Shown piece after piece: positions 9,280 to 16,780 of a DNA stretch of 30,109 bases (its first letter is position 1; each line of letters opens with the position of its first letter). Origin of the DNA: a virus; IMG/VR virus record IMGVR_UViG_3300021185_000016, positions 1 to 30,109 of that record. The stretch is one strand, 5' to 3'. A program made the translations under genes and the position numbers. The notes beneath the pieces were generated by a model. That model worked only from the letters and a program-made list of their open reading frames with translations. It searched no databases and was not told where the DNA came from.

Positions 9280-9503
9280 TAGTTTTTCTCGTCTACCGCG
9301 TCATCAACTTCTAGCTGTTGGGTAAGCATATTCATAAATGCTTGTCGGCCTACACTAAGTTGGTCAAGGTTAAATTGAGTGCTTGATATTTTGCGGTCAA
9401 GATCAGCAACATGATTGACCATCGCTTGTTGTTCTGGTGTCATGTCTTCGAGGGTGTATTCTACATCGTTGATCGTAATGGGGGTGGTTTTTTTCTCGCC
9501 CAT
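9279..9503 (-). CDS. Small conserved helical phage protein (DUF6447-like)
   Basis: 74 residues: a short beta segment (TPITINDVEYTLEDMTPEQQ) followed by one long helix with coiled-coil spacing (LDRKISSTQFNLDQLSVGRQ). The opening 'ITI-DVEYTLEDMTPE' then a helix resembles the DUF6447 type of small phage protein, whose role is unknown. The start is well supported by AGGAG eight bases upstream, the strongest ribosome site in this cluster. Together with the 36-base gap before it, this marks a fresh translation start after a run of overlapping genes. It ends in TAATG with the XhlA-like gene. Confidence 0.75.
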   Translation of the reverse strand: MGEKKTTPITINDVEYTLEDMTPEQQAMVNHVADLDRKISSTQFNLDQLSVGRQAFMNMLTQQLEVDDAVDEKN

Positions 9504-9539
9504 GTTAATCTCCTTTTAGTTAGTGAAATTACATTCTAC

Positions 9540-9641
9540 TTAATCTATCCATAGAAGTGAACTAAAGCCAATACTAAAAAATAAAATAGTAAAGATTAAC
9601 GCCTTCCATTCTTCCTTGTCTTTCCAGTCAAAATTACTCAT
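9540..9641 (-). CDS. 33-residue single-span membrane peptide
   Basis: A tiny gene of 33 codons plus stop. The product starts MSNFDWKDKEEWKA and continues into one hydrophobic segment (LIFTILFFSIGFSSLLWI, residues 15-32). Its ATG overlaps the TGA of the preceding gene by four bases (ATGA), as seen elsewhere in this chain, which is the main reason to accept so short a gene. A charged head and a single hydrophobic helix at the C-terminus recall tiny pinholin- or lysis-regulator-type peptides. That is inference from shape and from the nearby holin; no family is recognised. Confidence 0.6.
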   Translation of the reverse strand: MSNFDWKDKEEWKALIFTILFFSIGFSSLLWID

Positions 9642-9850
9642 TCAAAAATTACCGTATCTTCTGGGTCTATCCATTTTGTAACGCAGTATGCGGTCACAGG
9701 AAGATATTCATTGAACCTTATTTGCTTTGCTATCAACTCACTAAAGTAAATGCATCTGTTTAAATCACGAAAAAAAGCATATTCTTCAGCAGACTCAACG
9801 TAGTTATTACTGATTGTCTGAATCATCAGAACAAAAACAAGGGTTTTCAC
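9638..9850 (-). CDS. Small two-cysteine protein with hydrophobic leader, paralogue of next gene
   Basis: I chose the GTG at 9850, giving 70 residues (MKTLVFVLMIQTISNN...), because it overlaps the upstream TGA by four bases (GTGA) and puts a short hydrophobic leader at the N-terminus. A start at 9880 would bury the leader behind ten residues and overlap the neighbour by 34 bases. The mature part holds NRCIYFSELIAKQI and VTAYCVTKWID. These two cysteines line up with HACVYMCQELARP and IDCICKVTWV in the adjacent product, so the two genes look like a tandem duplication. Export followed by a disulphide in the periplasm is plausible. The function is unknown; the lysis neighbourhood is the only hint. 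Confidence 0.65.
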   Translation of the reverse strand: MKTLVFVLMIQTISNNYVESAEEYAFFRDLNRCIYFSELIAKQIRFNEYLPVTAYCVTKWIDPEDTVIFE

Positions 9851-10038
9851 TTTATAACTCGTGTAGAATTTTTCACCCAAGTCACCTTACAAATACAGTC
9901 AATAGTTTCATACTTTCGTGAGGGTCTAGCTAACTCTTGACACATATAGACACAGGCGTGTTTGTTAACGTAATAACGAGTCTTGCTCTCATCAACCTCA
10001 CCATTGATAAAGAAGATCAAAGCAAAGACCATTTTCAT
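9847..10038 (-). CDS. Small cysteine-rich protein with hydrophobic leader, paralogue of next gene
   Basis: 63 residues. The N-terminus MKMVFALIFFING is a short hydrophobic leader, followed by ESKTRYYVNKHACVYMCQEL and ETIDCICKVTWVK. There are four cysteines (two CxxxC/CxC-like pairs). The core HACVYMCQEL...DCICKVTW matches NRCIYFSEL...AYCVTKW of the gene after it. The start ATG shares a base with the previous stop (TAATG) and its own stop overlaps the next GTG (GTGA). It could be a small exported protein acting at the inner membrane or periplasm. No family function is known to me. Confidence 0.7.
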   Translation of the reverse strand: MKMVFALIFFINGEVDESKTRYYVNKHACVYMCQELARPSRKYETIDCICKVTWVKNSTRVIK

Positions 10039-10343
10039 TACTTTTTCTGTTCTAGCATGATAGTTATAAGTTGTGCTAACTTCTCATCGCTTGCTTTGGC
10101 TGTCTCTTGTTGATCAGCTAATCCTTTTGCAATTTGTTGGATAGCCTGAGAATTTAAAGCTACTGCCTTACCGTTGGCGTTAGATTCTTTTATAACCTCA
10201 ACCACAGCTTTTTCAACTCTTTCAACTTCAGATTTTGTAGCCTCTGCTTGAGCCATACTAGAGCCATAGGCAATCGCAACACCTAGGCCAGATATTACAA
10301 ACGGCAATGCCCACGTTGGGATGGATACAGTATTTTCACTCAT
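10038..10343 (-). CDS. Membrane-anchored coiled-coil protein (possible lysis accessory)
   Basis: 101 residues. A single hydrophobic segment lies at about residues 9-30 (TWALPFVISGLGVAIAYGSS), followed by a long Ala/Glu/Lys/Gln-rich helix (about 32-98) with heptad-like spacing and no aromatic residues. An N-terminal anchor with a long periplasmic or cytoplasmic coiled coil is the shape of inner-membrane spanin subunits, but a spanin would need an outer-membrane partner with a lipobox, and none is seen nearby. Its ATG overlaps the previous stop by four bases (ATGA). A lysis-linked role is inferred from context; a structural role cannot be excluded. Confidence 0.7.
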   Translation of the reverse strand: MSENTVSIPTWALPFVISGLGVAIAYGSSMAQAEATKSEVERVEKAVVEVIKESNANGKAVALNSQAIQQIAKGLADQQETAKASDEKLAQLITIMLEQKK

Positions 10344-10501
10344 TGTTTAGCCTTATTCCCTAGAAACGCAAACTGCTCAAGTATTTTGTAAGCCTTAGCA
10401 ACTAGCGCATCGTCCTTTGGTGTATCAGTGTAATTACAAATGACAGAGGCAATAGTTACCAGTGAAGTTGCAAGTACATATAATTCAATCAAGTAACTCA
10501 C
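10340..10501 (-). CDS. 53-residue small membrane protein
   Basis: The gene is read from GTG 10501 to TGA 10340. GTG overlaps the TGA of the previous gene by four bases (GTGA) and its TGA overlaps the next ATG (ATGA), so it fills exactly the gap between two genes. The product has a hydrophobic N-terminal segment (LIELYVLATSLVTIASVI, residues 4-21), a short linker with NYTDTPKDDA, and an amphipathic helix (VAKAYKILEQFAFLGNKAKQ). No family is recognised. The perfect end-to-end fit with both neighbours is the strongest evidence that it is translated. Confidence 0.65.
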   Translation of the reverse strand: MSYLIELYVLATSLVTIASVICNYTDTPKDDALVAKAYKILEQFAFLGNKAKQ

Positions 10502-10761
10502 GATGCGGTATATCCGTTACCTGCAACAATCGCGGCATCACAAGCAGTCATATCTTCACTGCCCCAATCGTCTTTAGCAACCATCAACTCTAGGTGCTGT
10601 ACGTTTCTATCAACACAGTCCTGACGATCTTCGGCATCATCTTCAGCCATAGAGTCTCCTGCGATTATGTCTGTAATTACTGCTACGCTGTCACCCATTG
10701 CTGAGTAATCTTGTGCTAGTTGTTCTTCGGTACGTGTTACTACTTCTACTTCTTCGCTCAT
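10498..10761 (-). CDS. Small acidic conserved hypothetical protein
   Basis: 87 residues, strongly acidic (MSEEVEVVTRTEEQLAQDYS ... DSMAEDDAEDRQDCVDRNVQ), helical, ending IVAGNGYTAS. AAGGA about nine bases before ATG 10761 supports the start. It lies six bases after the fibre gene stop and opens the chain of small genes leading to holin and endolysin. Acidic helical proteins after a tail-fibre gene could be fibre-assembly chaperones, but that is a guess from position only. I recognise no family. Confidence 0.7.
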   Translation of the reverse strand: MSEEVEVVTRTEEQLAQDYSAMGDSVAVITDIIAGDSMAEDDAEDRQDCVDRNVQHLELMVAKDDWGSEDMTACDAAIVAGNGYTAS

Positions 10762-10767
10762 GGTTAT

Positions 10768-13700
10768 TTATCCTTCTAAGGTTTCTATTCTTGCGGTTAA
10801 TGATTCAATCAATGCTTGTTGCTCTTGGATGGCTTTGACTAGGATAGGTACAAACTTGCTGTACTGTAGACCCATCTGCTTGCCGTCTGACCCATAACTA
10901 ACAGTAAGGTTTTTCTTATCTCCTACTTTGTAACCTGCGGCAATCTCAAGGGCTTCAACTTCTTGTGCCTTGAAACCAATGTCCAACCAATCTTCTTTGT
11001 GGGTTCCATCTGGAGTCTGTGCATTTAGGTCATAATCATCAGCACTCTTATCACCATACTTAGAACGCTTGTCCCACTTATAAGTAACAGGCTTTAGGTC
11101 TTTAACAAAGTCCAAACCAAGGTCTAGGGCTGTAAAGTCTGTTTTGTCTCTTGCATCAGAGGATACTGTCCAATCTACCTGTATGTAAGCATTGGTAATA
11201 TTATCATCACCCAAAACCATTACGTTACTTTGTGTAGTCCAGTTACCGCCGGGACTTCCTGTCCGTCCTGCATCTGCTCCAAGGAATAAATTATTATTTC
11301 CACTTGTTAATGCAAAACCCGCTGTTTGTCCGACACAGGTGTTTTTACCTCCTGTACAATCCTTTAATACATAAGAACCTACTGCTGTATTGTCATCACC
11401 ACAATTCACTGATAGAGCTTGGTATCCAACAGCTACGCATCCTGCGCCATCATCAGTACCATCACCTGCATACTTGCCCACGAATGTGTTGTTTGAGCCT
11501 GTGGTTAAATTTTCACCTGCGCTTTTACCAAAGGCTGTATTACTTGTGCCGCTAGTATTGTTAAAGAGAGCGTTGTGACCTACTGCGGTGTTGTCACTTG
11601 CGTTGTTTGTGTACAGCGCCTGAAAACCTATACCTACATTGCTTGCGCCTGTGGTGTTTGTTATTAAAGCACTTGTACCTACGGCTACGTTGTTTGACGC
11701 TGTTGTGTTTGATGCTAAAGAAGCCGTACCAACAGCAGTATTATGAGCACCTGTAGTGTTAAGATTTAAGGCTTGATGCCCTAACGCTGTGTTATCACTT
11801 GCCGTTGTATTTAGGAGTAGGGCTTGTCTACCTAACGCTGTGTTACCAGAGCCAGTGGTGTTTGCGGCTAAAGCACTCTGACCAACGGCTACGTTGTTAG
11901 AGGCTGTTGTGTTTGCGCCTAAAGCACTTGTACCAACAGCAATATTAAACTTACCAGTAGTGTTTGCATCCATAGCCTCTCCACCGATTGCTACGTTCTG
12001 CTGTCCTGTGGTGGTTGCTCCTAAAGTGTTATAGCCTATCCCTACGTTGTACGACGCAGTAGTGTTTGATTGCAGTACGTAGGCTCCAATACCAACATTT
12101 TGTGCGCCTGTGGTGTTTGCGGTTAAAGCCGCGTAACCGAGAGCAGTGTTGTTGGCCGCTGTTGTGTTTGCGTCTAAAGCGATAGTTCCAACAGCAACAT
12201 TCTGTGCGCCTGTGGTGTTTGCGATTAAAGCCGCGTAACCGAGAGCAGTGTTGTTGGCCGCTGTTGTGTTTGCGAGTAAAGCATAAGAACCTAAAGCAAC
12301 ATTGTTTGCGCCTGTTGTGTTTAACTGCATTGCATCAAGACCCACCGCAGTATTATAATTTGCTGTAGTGTTGTTCTGTAAAGCACTTGTACCCACTGAA
12401 GTATTACCAGTGCCTGTTGTGTTGCTAGTAAAACCGTTTCCACCAACTACAGTATTATATTGCCCTGTTGTGTTCGCATCCCCAGCTAAAGAACCAACTG
12501 CGGTGTTGTAGTCGCCTGTGGTGTTTGCGACTAAAGCGGTATAACCCACTGCTGTGTTGTTATTTGCTGTGGTGTTTACTCGTAAAGCACTTGTACCTAA
12601 TGCAGTATTATTAGATGCTGTAGTATTTAATAACAAAGCAGCCTCACCCACAGCAACATTATCTGCTCCTGTTGTATTAGCACCTAAAGCACTAGAACCT
12701 ACGGCTGTATTTCCATCTGCTGTAGTGTTTGCATCTAGGGCTAAAGCACCTATAGCTGTATTATCATCGCCTGTAGTGTTTGCGCTTAAAGACCGAGAAC
12801 CTACTGCTGTGTTGTTAGACCCTGTATTTGCGGCTAAAGCATTCTTACCCATAGCTACAAGCCCAGTTCCAGTCGTATTAGCTGATAAAGAAGCTGAACC
12901 TACTGCTGTGTTTTCTGAGGCTGTTGTTTGTGAAGTACCTGCCCTTTCACCGATAAAAGTATTATAGGCTCCTGTAGTAAGTGCTGTACCTGCTTGATAA
13001 CCAAAAGCATCGTTTCTTGTACCTGTAGTGTTTGCGACTAAAGCACTCTTACCCACTGCTGTGTTGTTGGAAGCTGTGGTATTAGCATATAAAGCACTCT
13101 CGCCTACGGCTACGTTGTTACTTCCTGTAGTGTTTAGACCTAGAGCATCTTGACCAAGGGCGGCATTTAATGTGCCTGTGGTATTTGTAGTTAAAGCAGT
13201 TTTACCGACTGCGGCATTACCTCCACCTGTGGTGTTTGCTCCTAAAGCGCTAGCACCGACTGCGGTGTTGTTAGATGCTGTTGTGTTAGCGTCTAAAGCA
13301 TCGTGCCCCACAGCCACATTACTTTCGCCAGTTAAGTTGTTTTGTAAGGCATCTCGTCCTAAAGCAGTGTTTCCTGCGCCAGTAGTATTAAGTTTTAAGG
13401 CTTCTCTACCTAAAGCTGTGTTACTATCTGATGTTTGGGCCGTGGTTAAAGCCTCCATTCCAATAGCCACGTTAAAACTGCCAGTGGTTAAAGCATCTCC
13501 TGCTTGATAACCTACCGCTACGTTACCTGTACCTGTAGTGTTTGCTCCTAAAGCGCTTGTACCAACGGCTGTGTTGTTAGAGGCTGTTGTGTTAGCTTCT
13601 AAGGCTTTGTAACCCATCGCTACGTTATTAGCACCTGTCGTGTTTTCTTCTAAAGCACTAGAACCAAATGCCGTATTTAACTGGCCTGTGGTGTTTCTAT

Positions 13701-15786
13701 ACATAGAAAAATAACCCACTGAAGTGTTGTCATTTCCTGTCGTATTAGTTTGTAAGGCTGTCCTACCAAGAGCAGTATTGCGCGTTCCAGTAGTGTTGTT
13801 GCCTAAAGAACTCTGTCCTACAGCGGTGTTACTAGAACCTGTGGTGTTCGCAGATAAAGAAAAATAACCTACTGCAGTATTGTCAGAAGCTGTTGTGTTA
13901 GCGTCTAGTGAGGCATAACCAACGGCTACATTACCTGCGCCTGTAGTGTTTGCGCCTAATGCTACAGTACCAACTGCTGTATTATAAGACGCTGTTGTAT
14001 TAGCATCTAAAGCACCTTGACCAACTGCTACGTTTGAAGCACCTGTGGTATTAACACCAAGTGCGGCATAACCTAAAGCAACATTAGTATTGCCTGTAGT
14101 AATTGCATCACCTGCTAGTCCACCAATGAGGGTGTTTTGAATGCCTGTGGTTACTAACCGCCCTGCATTCATACCAACGGCTGTGTTGTAAGAATTTGTG
14201 GCTGAAGTGAAGTTTTGACTAGCAAGGGCTTCTTGTCCTATAGCTACGTTTCTAGCTCCTAACGTATCAGAGGTTAAAGCACCATAACCGACAGCTACGT
14301 TATAATCAGAGTCAGTTAAAGCATCTCCTGCGTTACCACCTATAAGAGTGTTTTGAACACCTGTGGTTACTGCTTGACCTGCTTCAAAACCAACAGCAGT
14401 ATTAAAATTATCAACATCAGAGTTTTGTACTTTAAGTGCGCTTACTCCTATAGCTACATTCTTTCGTCCTGTATCTTCTCCACCTAAAGCAAAATAACCC
14501 AGAGCAACATTATTAAAGCCTGTTGTTAGGGCATCACCTGCTAGACCACCAATAAGAGTGTTTTGAACACCTGTGGTTACTGCGGCTCCTGCACTACGAC
14601 CCACCGCTACGTTATACGTGCCTGTGGAGTTATTAGCCAAGGCTCCATAACCAAAAGCAGAGTTATTGGCGGCAGTGTTGAGTTTTAATGCAGTGTGTCC
14701 TACTGCGGTATTCTGTGAAGAAGTTGCTAAGGTTTTTAATGCTTCAAAACCAACAGCTACATTGTTATCACCCGTAGTAATCGCAGTACCTGCTTCATCG
14801 CCCACGACGGTATTATAATTACCACCGTTTGCAATGCTGTTACCTGCGTTGACACCTGCAATAAAGTTAGATGTTCCTGCTGTGGTGGAATGAAGTCCTG
14901 CACTTGTCACACTAGAATTAAACGTAGCCGCACCTGCCGCTGACATATCAAGTCGCAACGCTGTGATACCCACACTTCCATCAACGCCTTCAAATTTCAT
15001 ATCTGCATCGGGTCGGGCAGAATAGATTTGTACATCAGAACCTGTATTGCGTATTTTAAAAAACTCAGTTCCTGCATCTTTAAAGAAAACACTACCACCA
15101 TCAGCATCAAGATTAATGTTACCTGCAACATCTATGGTTAGATCGCCAGAAGCATTGGTAATGTTGTCGCCAGCACTCATTACGATGTCTGTACCGCCAG
15201 TGGTATTACCCTGAGCAAGTACTTCAGCAAGGGTGTCGAAAGAGCCTACTTGAGCATCTACGTACGCCTTAATAGACTGCTGTGTAGCTAGAGATGTGGC
15301 GCTGTTTGACGCCATGTTGTCTTCGTCAAGTACCGCTGTAACAGTAGTGCTAGTACCTAACTGTAAAGAAGTAGTGCTAGTTACCGCTTCAATAACATTA
15401 GTCCCGTCACAGAACAGGAACATAGTACGTCCATTAGGGACAAGGATTCCGGTACCGCTAGCGGTTTTTAAAGTTACGTTCTGTGCTGCGGCGTTCTTAG
15501 CTATGTATATCTTAGACAAGGCTGGGCATACAACTGTACCCGCACCGGACAACTGAGTCCCTGTGTCTGTAAACTCTAGCATTGCACACCTAGATTCGGA
15601 GGTAGTACCGTTAGCAGTTGTAAGCGTATGTGAGTTAGTAGACCACGAGTTAATAACCGCACGGCCTGCGATTGCTTGTTCTACCATAGAAGTAATATTA
15701 TCGTTTACTACATCTCCCCAAGTACCACTAAGTTCACCCTGTACTGGGAGCGCGAGTTTTAATATCGAAGTGTATTGCGTTGTCAT
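10768..15786 (-). CDS. Giant tail fibre: SGTWG N-terminus, ~86 YadA-like 14-residue repeats, S74 intramolecular chaperone
   Basis: 1672 residues. Residues 1-140 carry the virion-attachment type N-terminus found in many marine phage tail proteins (LALPVQGELSGTWGDVVNDN, then a beta domain). Residues about 140-305 are a linker with a short helix and Gly/Asp-rich beta strands. Residues about 309-1512 are about 86 copies of a 14-residue repeat of the type N-T-A-V-G-x-x-A-L-x-A-N-T-T, resembling YadA head (Hep_Hag) repeats, which form trimeric left-handed beta rolls. Residues 1543-1672 are a Peptidase S74/endosialidase chaperone domain starting SDARDKTDF and ending in a coiled coil (IQEQQALIESLTARIETLEG). 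This domain helps trimer folding and usually cuts itself off just before the conserved Ser (here Ser1543). Role: host binding. GAGG lies upstream of the ATG. Confidence 0.9.
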   Translation of the reverse strand: MTTQYTSILKLALPVQGELSGTWGDVVNDNITSMVEQAIAGRAVINSWSTNSHTLTTANGTTSESRCAMLEFTDTGTQLSGAGTVVCPALSKIYIAKNAAAQNVTLKTASGTGILVPNGRTMFLFCDGTNVIEAVTSTTSLQLGTSTTVTAVLDEDNMASNSATSLATQQSIKAYVDAQVGSFDTLAEVLAQGNTTGGTDIVMSAGDNITNASGDLTIDVAGNINLDADGGSVFFKDAGTEFFKIRNTGSDVQIYSARPDADMKFEGVDGSVGITALRLDMSAAGAATFNSSVTSAGLHSTTAGTSNFIAGVNAGNSIANGGNYNTVVGDEAGTAITTGDNNVAVGFEALKTLATSSQNTAVGHTALKLNTAANNSAFGYGALANNSTGTYNVAVGRSAGAAVTTGVQNTLIGGLAGDALTTGFNNVALGYFALGGEDTGRKNVAIGVSALKVQNSDVDNFNTAVGFEAGQAVTTGVQNTLIGGNAGDALTDSDYNVAVGYGALTSDTLGARNVAIGQEALASQNFTSATNSYNTAVGMNAGRLVTTGIQNTLIGGLAGDAITTGNTNVALGYAALGVNTTGASNVAVGQGALDANTTASYNTAVGTVALGANTTGAGNVAVGYASLDANTTASDNTAVGYFSLSANTTGSSNTAVGQSSLGNNTTGTRNTALGRTALQTNTTGNDNTSVGYFSMYRNTTGQLNTAFGSSALEENTTGANNVAMGYKALEANTTASNNTAVGTSALGANTTGTGNVAVGYQAGDALTTGSFNVAIGMEALTTAQTSDSNTALGREALKLNTTGAGNTALGRDALQNNLTGESNVAVGHDALDANTTASNNTAVGASALGANTTGGGNAAVGKTALTTNTTGTLNAALGQDALGLNTTGSNNVAVGESALYANTTASNNTAVGKSALVANTTGTRNDAFGYQAGTALTTGAYNTFIGERAGTSQTTASENTAVGSASLSANTTGTGLVAMGKNALAANTGSNNTAVGSRSLSANTTGDDNTAIGALALDANTTADGNTAVGSSALGANTTGADNVAVGEAALLLNTTASNNTALGTSALRVNTTANNNTAVGYTALVANTTGDYNTAVGSLAGDANTTGQYNTVVGGNGFTSNTTGTGNTSVGTSALQNNTTANYNTAVGLDAMQLNTTGANNVALGSYALLANTTAANNTALGYAALIANTTGAQNVAVGTIALDANTTAANNTALGYAALTANTTGAQNVGIGAYVLQSNTTASYNVGIGYNTLGATTTGQQNVAIGGEAMDANTTGKFNIAVGTSALGANTTASNNVAVGQSALAANTTGSGNTALGRQALLLNTTASDNTALGHQALNLNTTGAHNTAVGTASLASNTTASNNVAVGTSALITNTTGASNVGIGFQALYTNNASDNTAVGHNALFNNTSGTSNTAFGKSAGENLTTGSNNTFVGKYAGDGTDDGAGCVAVGYQALSVNCGDDNTAVGSYVLKDCTGGKNTCVGQTAGFALTSGNNNLFLGADAGRTGSPGGNWTTQSNVMVLGDDNITNAYIQVDWTVSSDARDKTDFTALDLGLDFVKDLKPVTYKWDKRSKYGDKSADDYDLNAQTPDGTHKEDWLDIGFKAQEVEALEIAAGYKVGDKKNLTVSYGSDGKQMGLQYSKFVPILVKAIQEQQALIESLTARIETLEG
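11250..14860 (-). repeat. About 86 tandem 42-bp repeats inside the giant fibre gene
   Basis: On the plus strand the unit is recognisable by recurring 'gcctgtggtgtttgcg' and 'gctgttgtgtt' segments every 42 bases. Each encodes 14 residues (N-T-A-V-G-x-x-A-L-x-A-N-T-T). Neighbouring units often alternate TTG and TTA endings (NTTG/NTTA), a possible 84-base higher-order unit. The count is estimated from the length of the region. Confidence 0.9.
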
Positions 15787-15796
15787 TTGTAAAACC

Positions 15797-16771
15797 TCAT
15801 GCGGCTATTCTGTCCCAGTTAGGGTCTTGTGTGTTTGTTGTTTCACTCCATGTTGGAGTCTGACTATCATTTATGACCTGCCAGTTGGGGTCTTGGTCGT
15901 CATCAACTTCTCCCCATATATGTACTATTCCTATATATCCTACAGCAGATACTCCAATTAGGGAAACGTCTGCTTCTGCGTTGGTTGTAACGGCGCCAAC
16001 TTCGCCTTCGGCTTCTACACCTGTTATATGTACGGTTATACCAAATACTACATTAACCGCGCCTATATCTCCATCAGCTTCTACACCGGTTACTGTTACG
16101 TCAGCTTCAGCATCTACTGTTAAAGTGCCTACAACTCCGTCAGCTTCTACACCTGTTACTGCTACATCAGCTTCAGCATCTACTGTTAGTGTTCCTACAG
16201 CTCCGTCAGCTTCTACACCGGTTACAGAGGTGTTTGATTCAGCATCTACTGTTAAAGTGCCTACAGCTCCGTCAGCTTCTACACCTGTTACTGCTACATC
16301 AGCTTCGGCATCTACTGTTAGAGTACCTACAGCTCCGTCAGCTTCTACACCGGTTACAGGAGCGTTTGCTTCAGCATCTACTGTTAGAGTACCTACAGCT
16401 CCGTCAGCTTCTACACCTGTTACTGTTAGGTTTGCTATACCTGTAGCTGTTAATGTTCCTACAGCTCCGTCAGCTTCTACACCTGTTAATGCTATATCCG
16501 CTTCGGCATCTATGGTAACTGTACCGACTGCGGCAGCTCCAGCTACGCTGGTAACCATAACATCTGATTCAGCGTCAATAGTAGCTGTGCCAATACCTCC
16601 AGCAGCGTCTACACCTGTTACAGAAGTATTTGCTTCCGCGTCAGGTAATACAGTACCAATAACTCCTTCTGCGGCAACACCATCTACTGATACTATAGTT
16701 AAGTCTGTGCCCCAAGCCGTTTGGCCCCAAGCAGCACTTCCCCAACCTACGTACTCTACTGAAGATGGCAT
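15797..16771 (-). CDS. Repeat protein with twelve 22-residue units (probable tail appendage)
   Basis: 324 residues. The start MPSSVEYVGWGSAAWGQTAW has Trp10, Trp15 and Trp20, each followed by Gly, the same W-x4-W-x4-W signature as the nozzle-like protein. Residues about 25-285 are about twelve copies of a 22-residue beta unit (VTGVEADGAVGTLTVDAEAD); the inner copies are nearly identical at the DNA level (66 bp). The C-terminus has three QDPNW/QTPTW/QDPNW units spaced 11 residues apart, before IAA. AAGG precedes the ATG and the fibre gene follows ten bases on. It is probably a tail or neck appendage. A fibre adaptor joining the nozzle and the large fibre is plausible from the shared Trp-Gly signature, but not shown. 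Confidence 0.75.
   Translation of the reverse strand: MPSSVEYVGWGSAAWGQTAWGTDLTIVSVDGVAAEGVIGTVLPDAEANTSVTGVDAAGGIGTATIDAESDVMVTSVAGAAAVGTVTIDAEADIALTGVEADGAVGTLTATGIANLTVTGVEADGAVGTLTVDAEANAPVTGVEADGAVGTLTVDAEADVAVTGVEADGAVGTLTVDAESNTSVTGVEADGAVGTLTVDAEADVAVTGVEADGVVGTLTVDAEADVTVTGVEADGDIGAVNVVFGITVHITGVEAEGEVGAVTTNAEADVSLIGVSAVGYIGIVHIWGEVDDDQDPNWQVINDSQTPTWSETTNTQDPNWDRIAA
15990..16710 (-). repeat. Tandem 66-bp repeats (22 residues) in the appendage gene
   Basis: The repeated unit contains 'cttctacacctgttac' and 'cagcatctactgttaaag' every 66 bases. About twelve protein units can be aligned; the central six or seven are nearly identical in DNA, the outer ones have diverged. Confidence 0.85.
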
Positions 16772-16780
16772 TTAACTACC

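Noticed and set aside
11250-14860. CRISPR array (regular repeats)
   Set aside because: Repeats are contiguous 42-base coding units without unique spacers, in one open frame.
15873-16775. 300-residue plus-strand frame with SASTPVT repeats
   Set aside because: It is the antisense image of the 66-bp repeats, whose minus-strand product has ribosome site, neighbours and beta-repeat logic.
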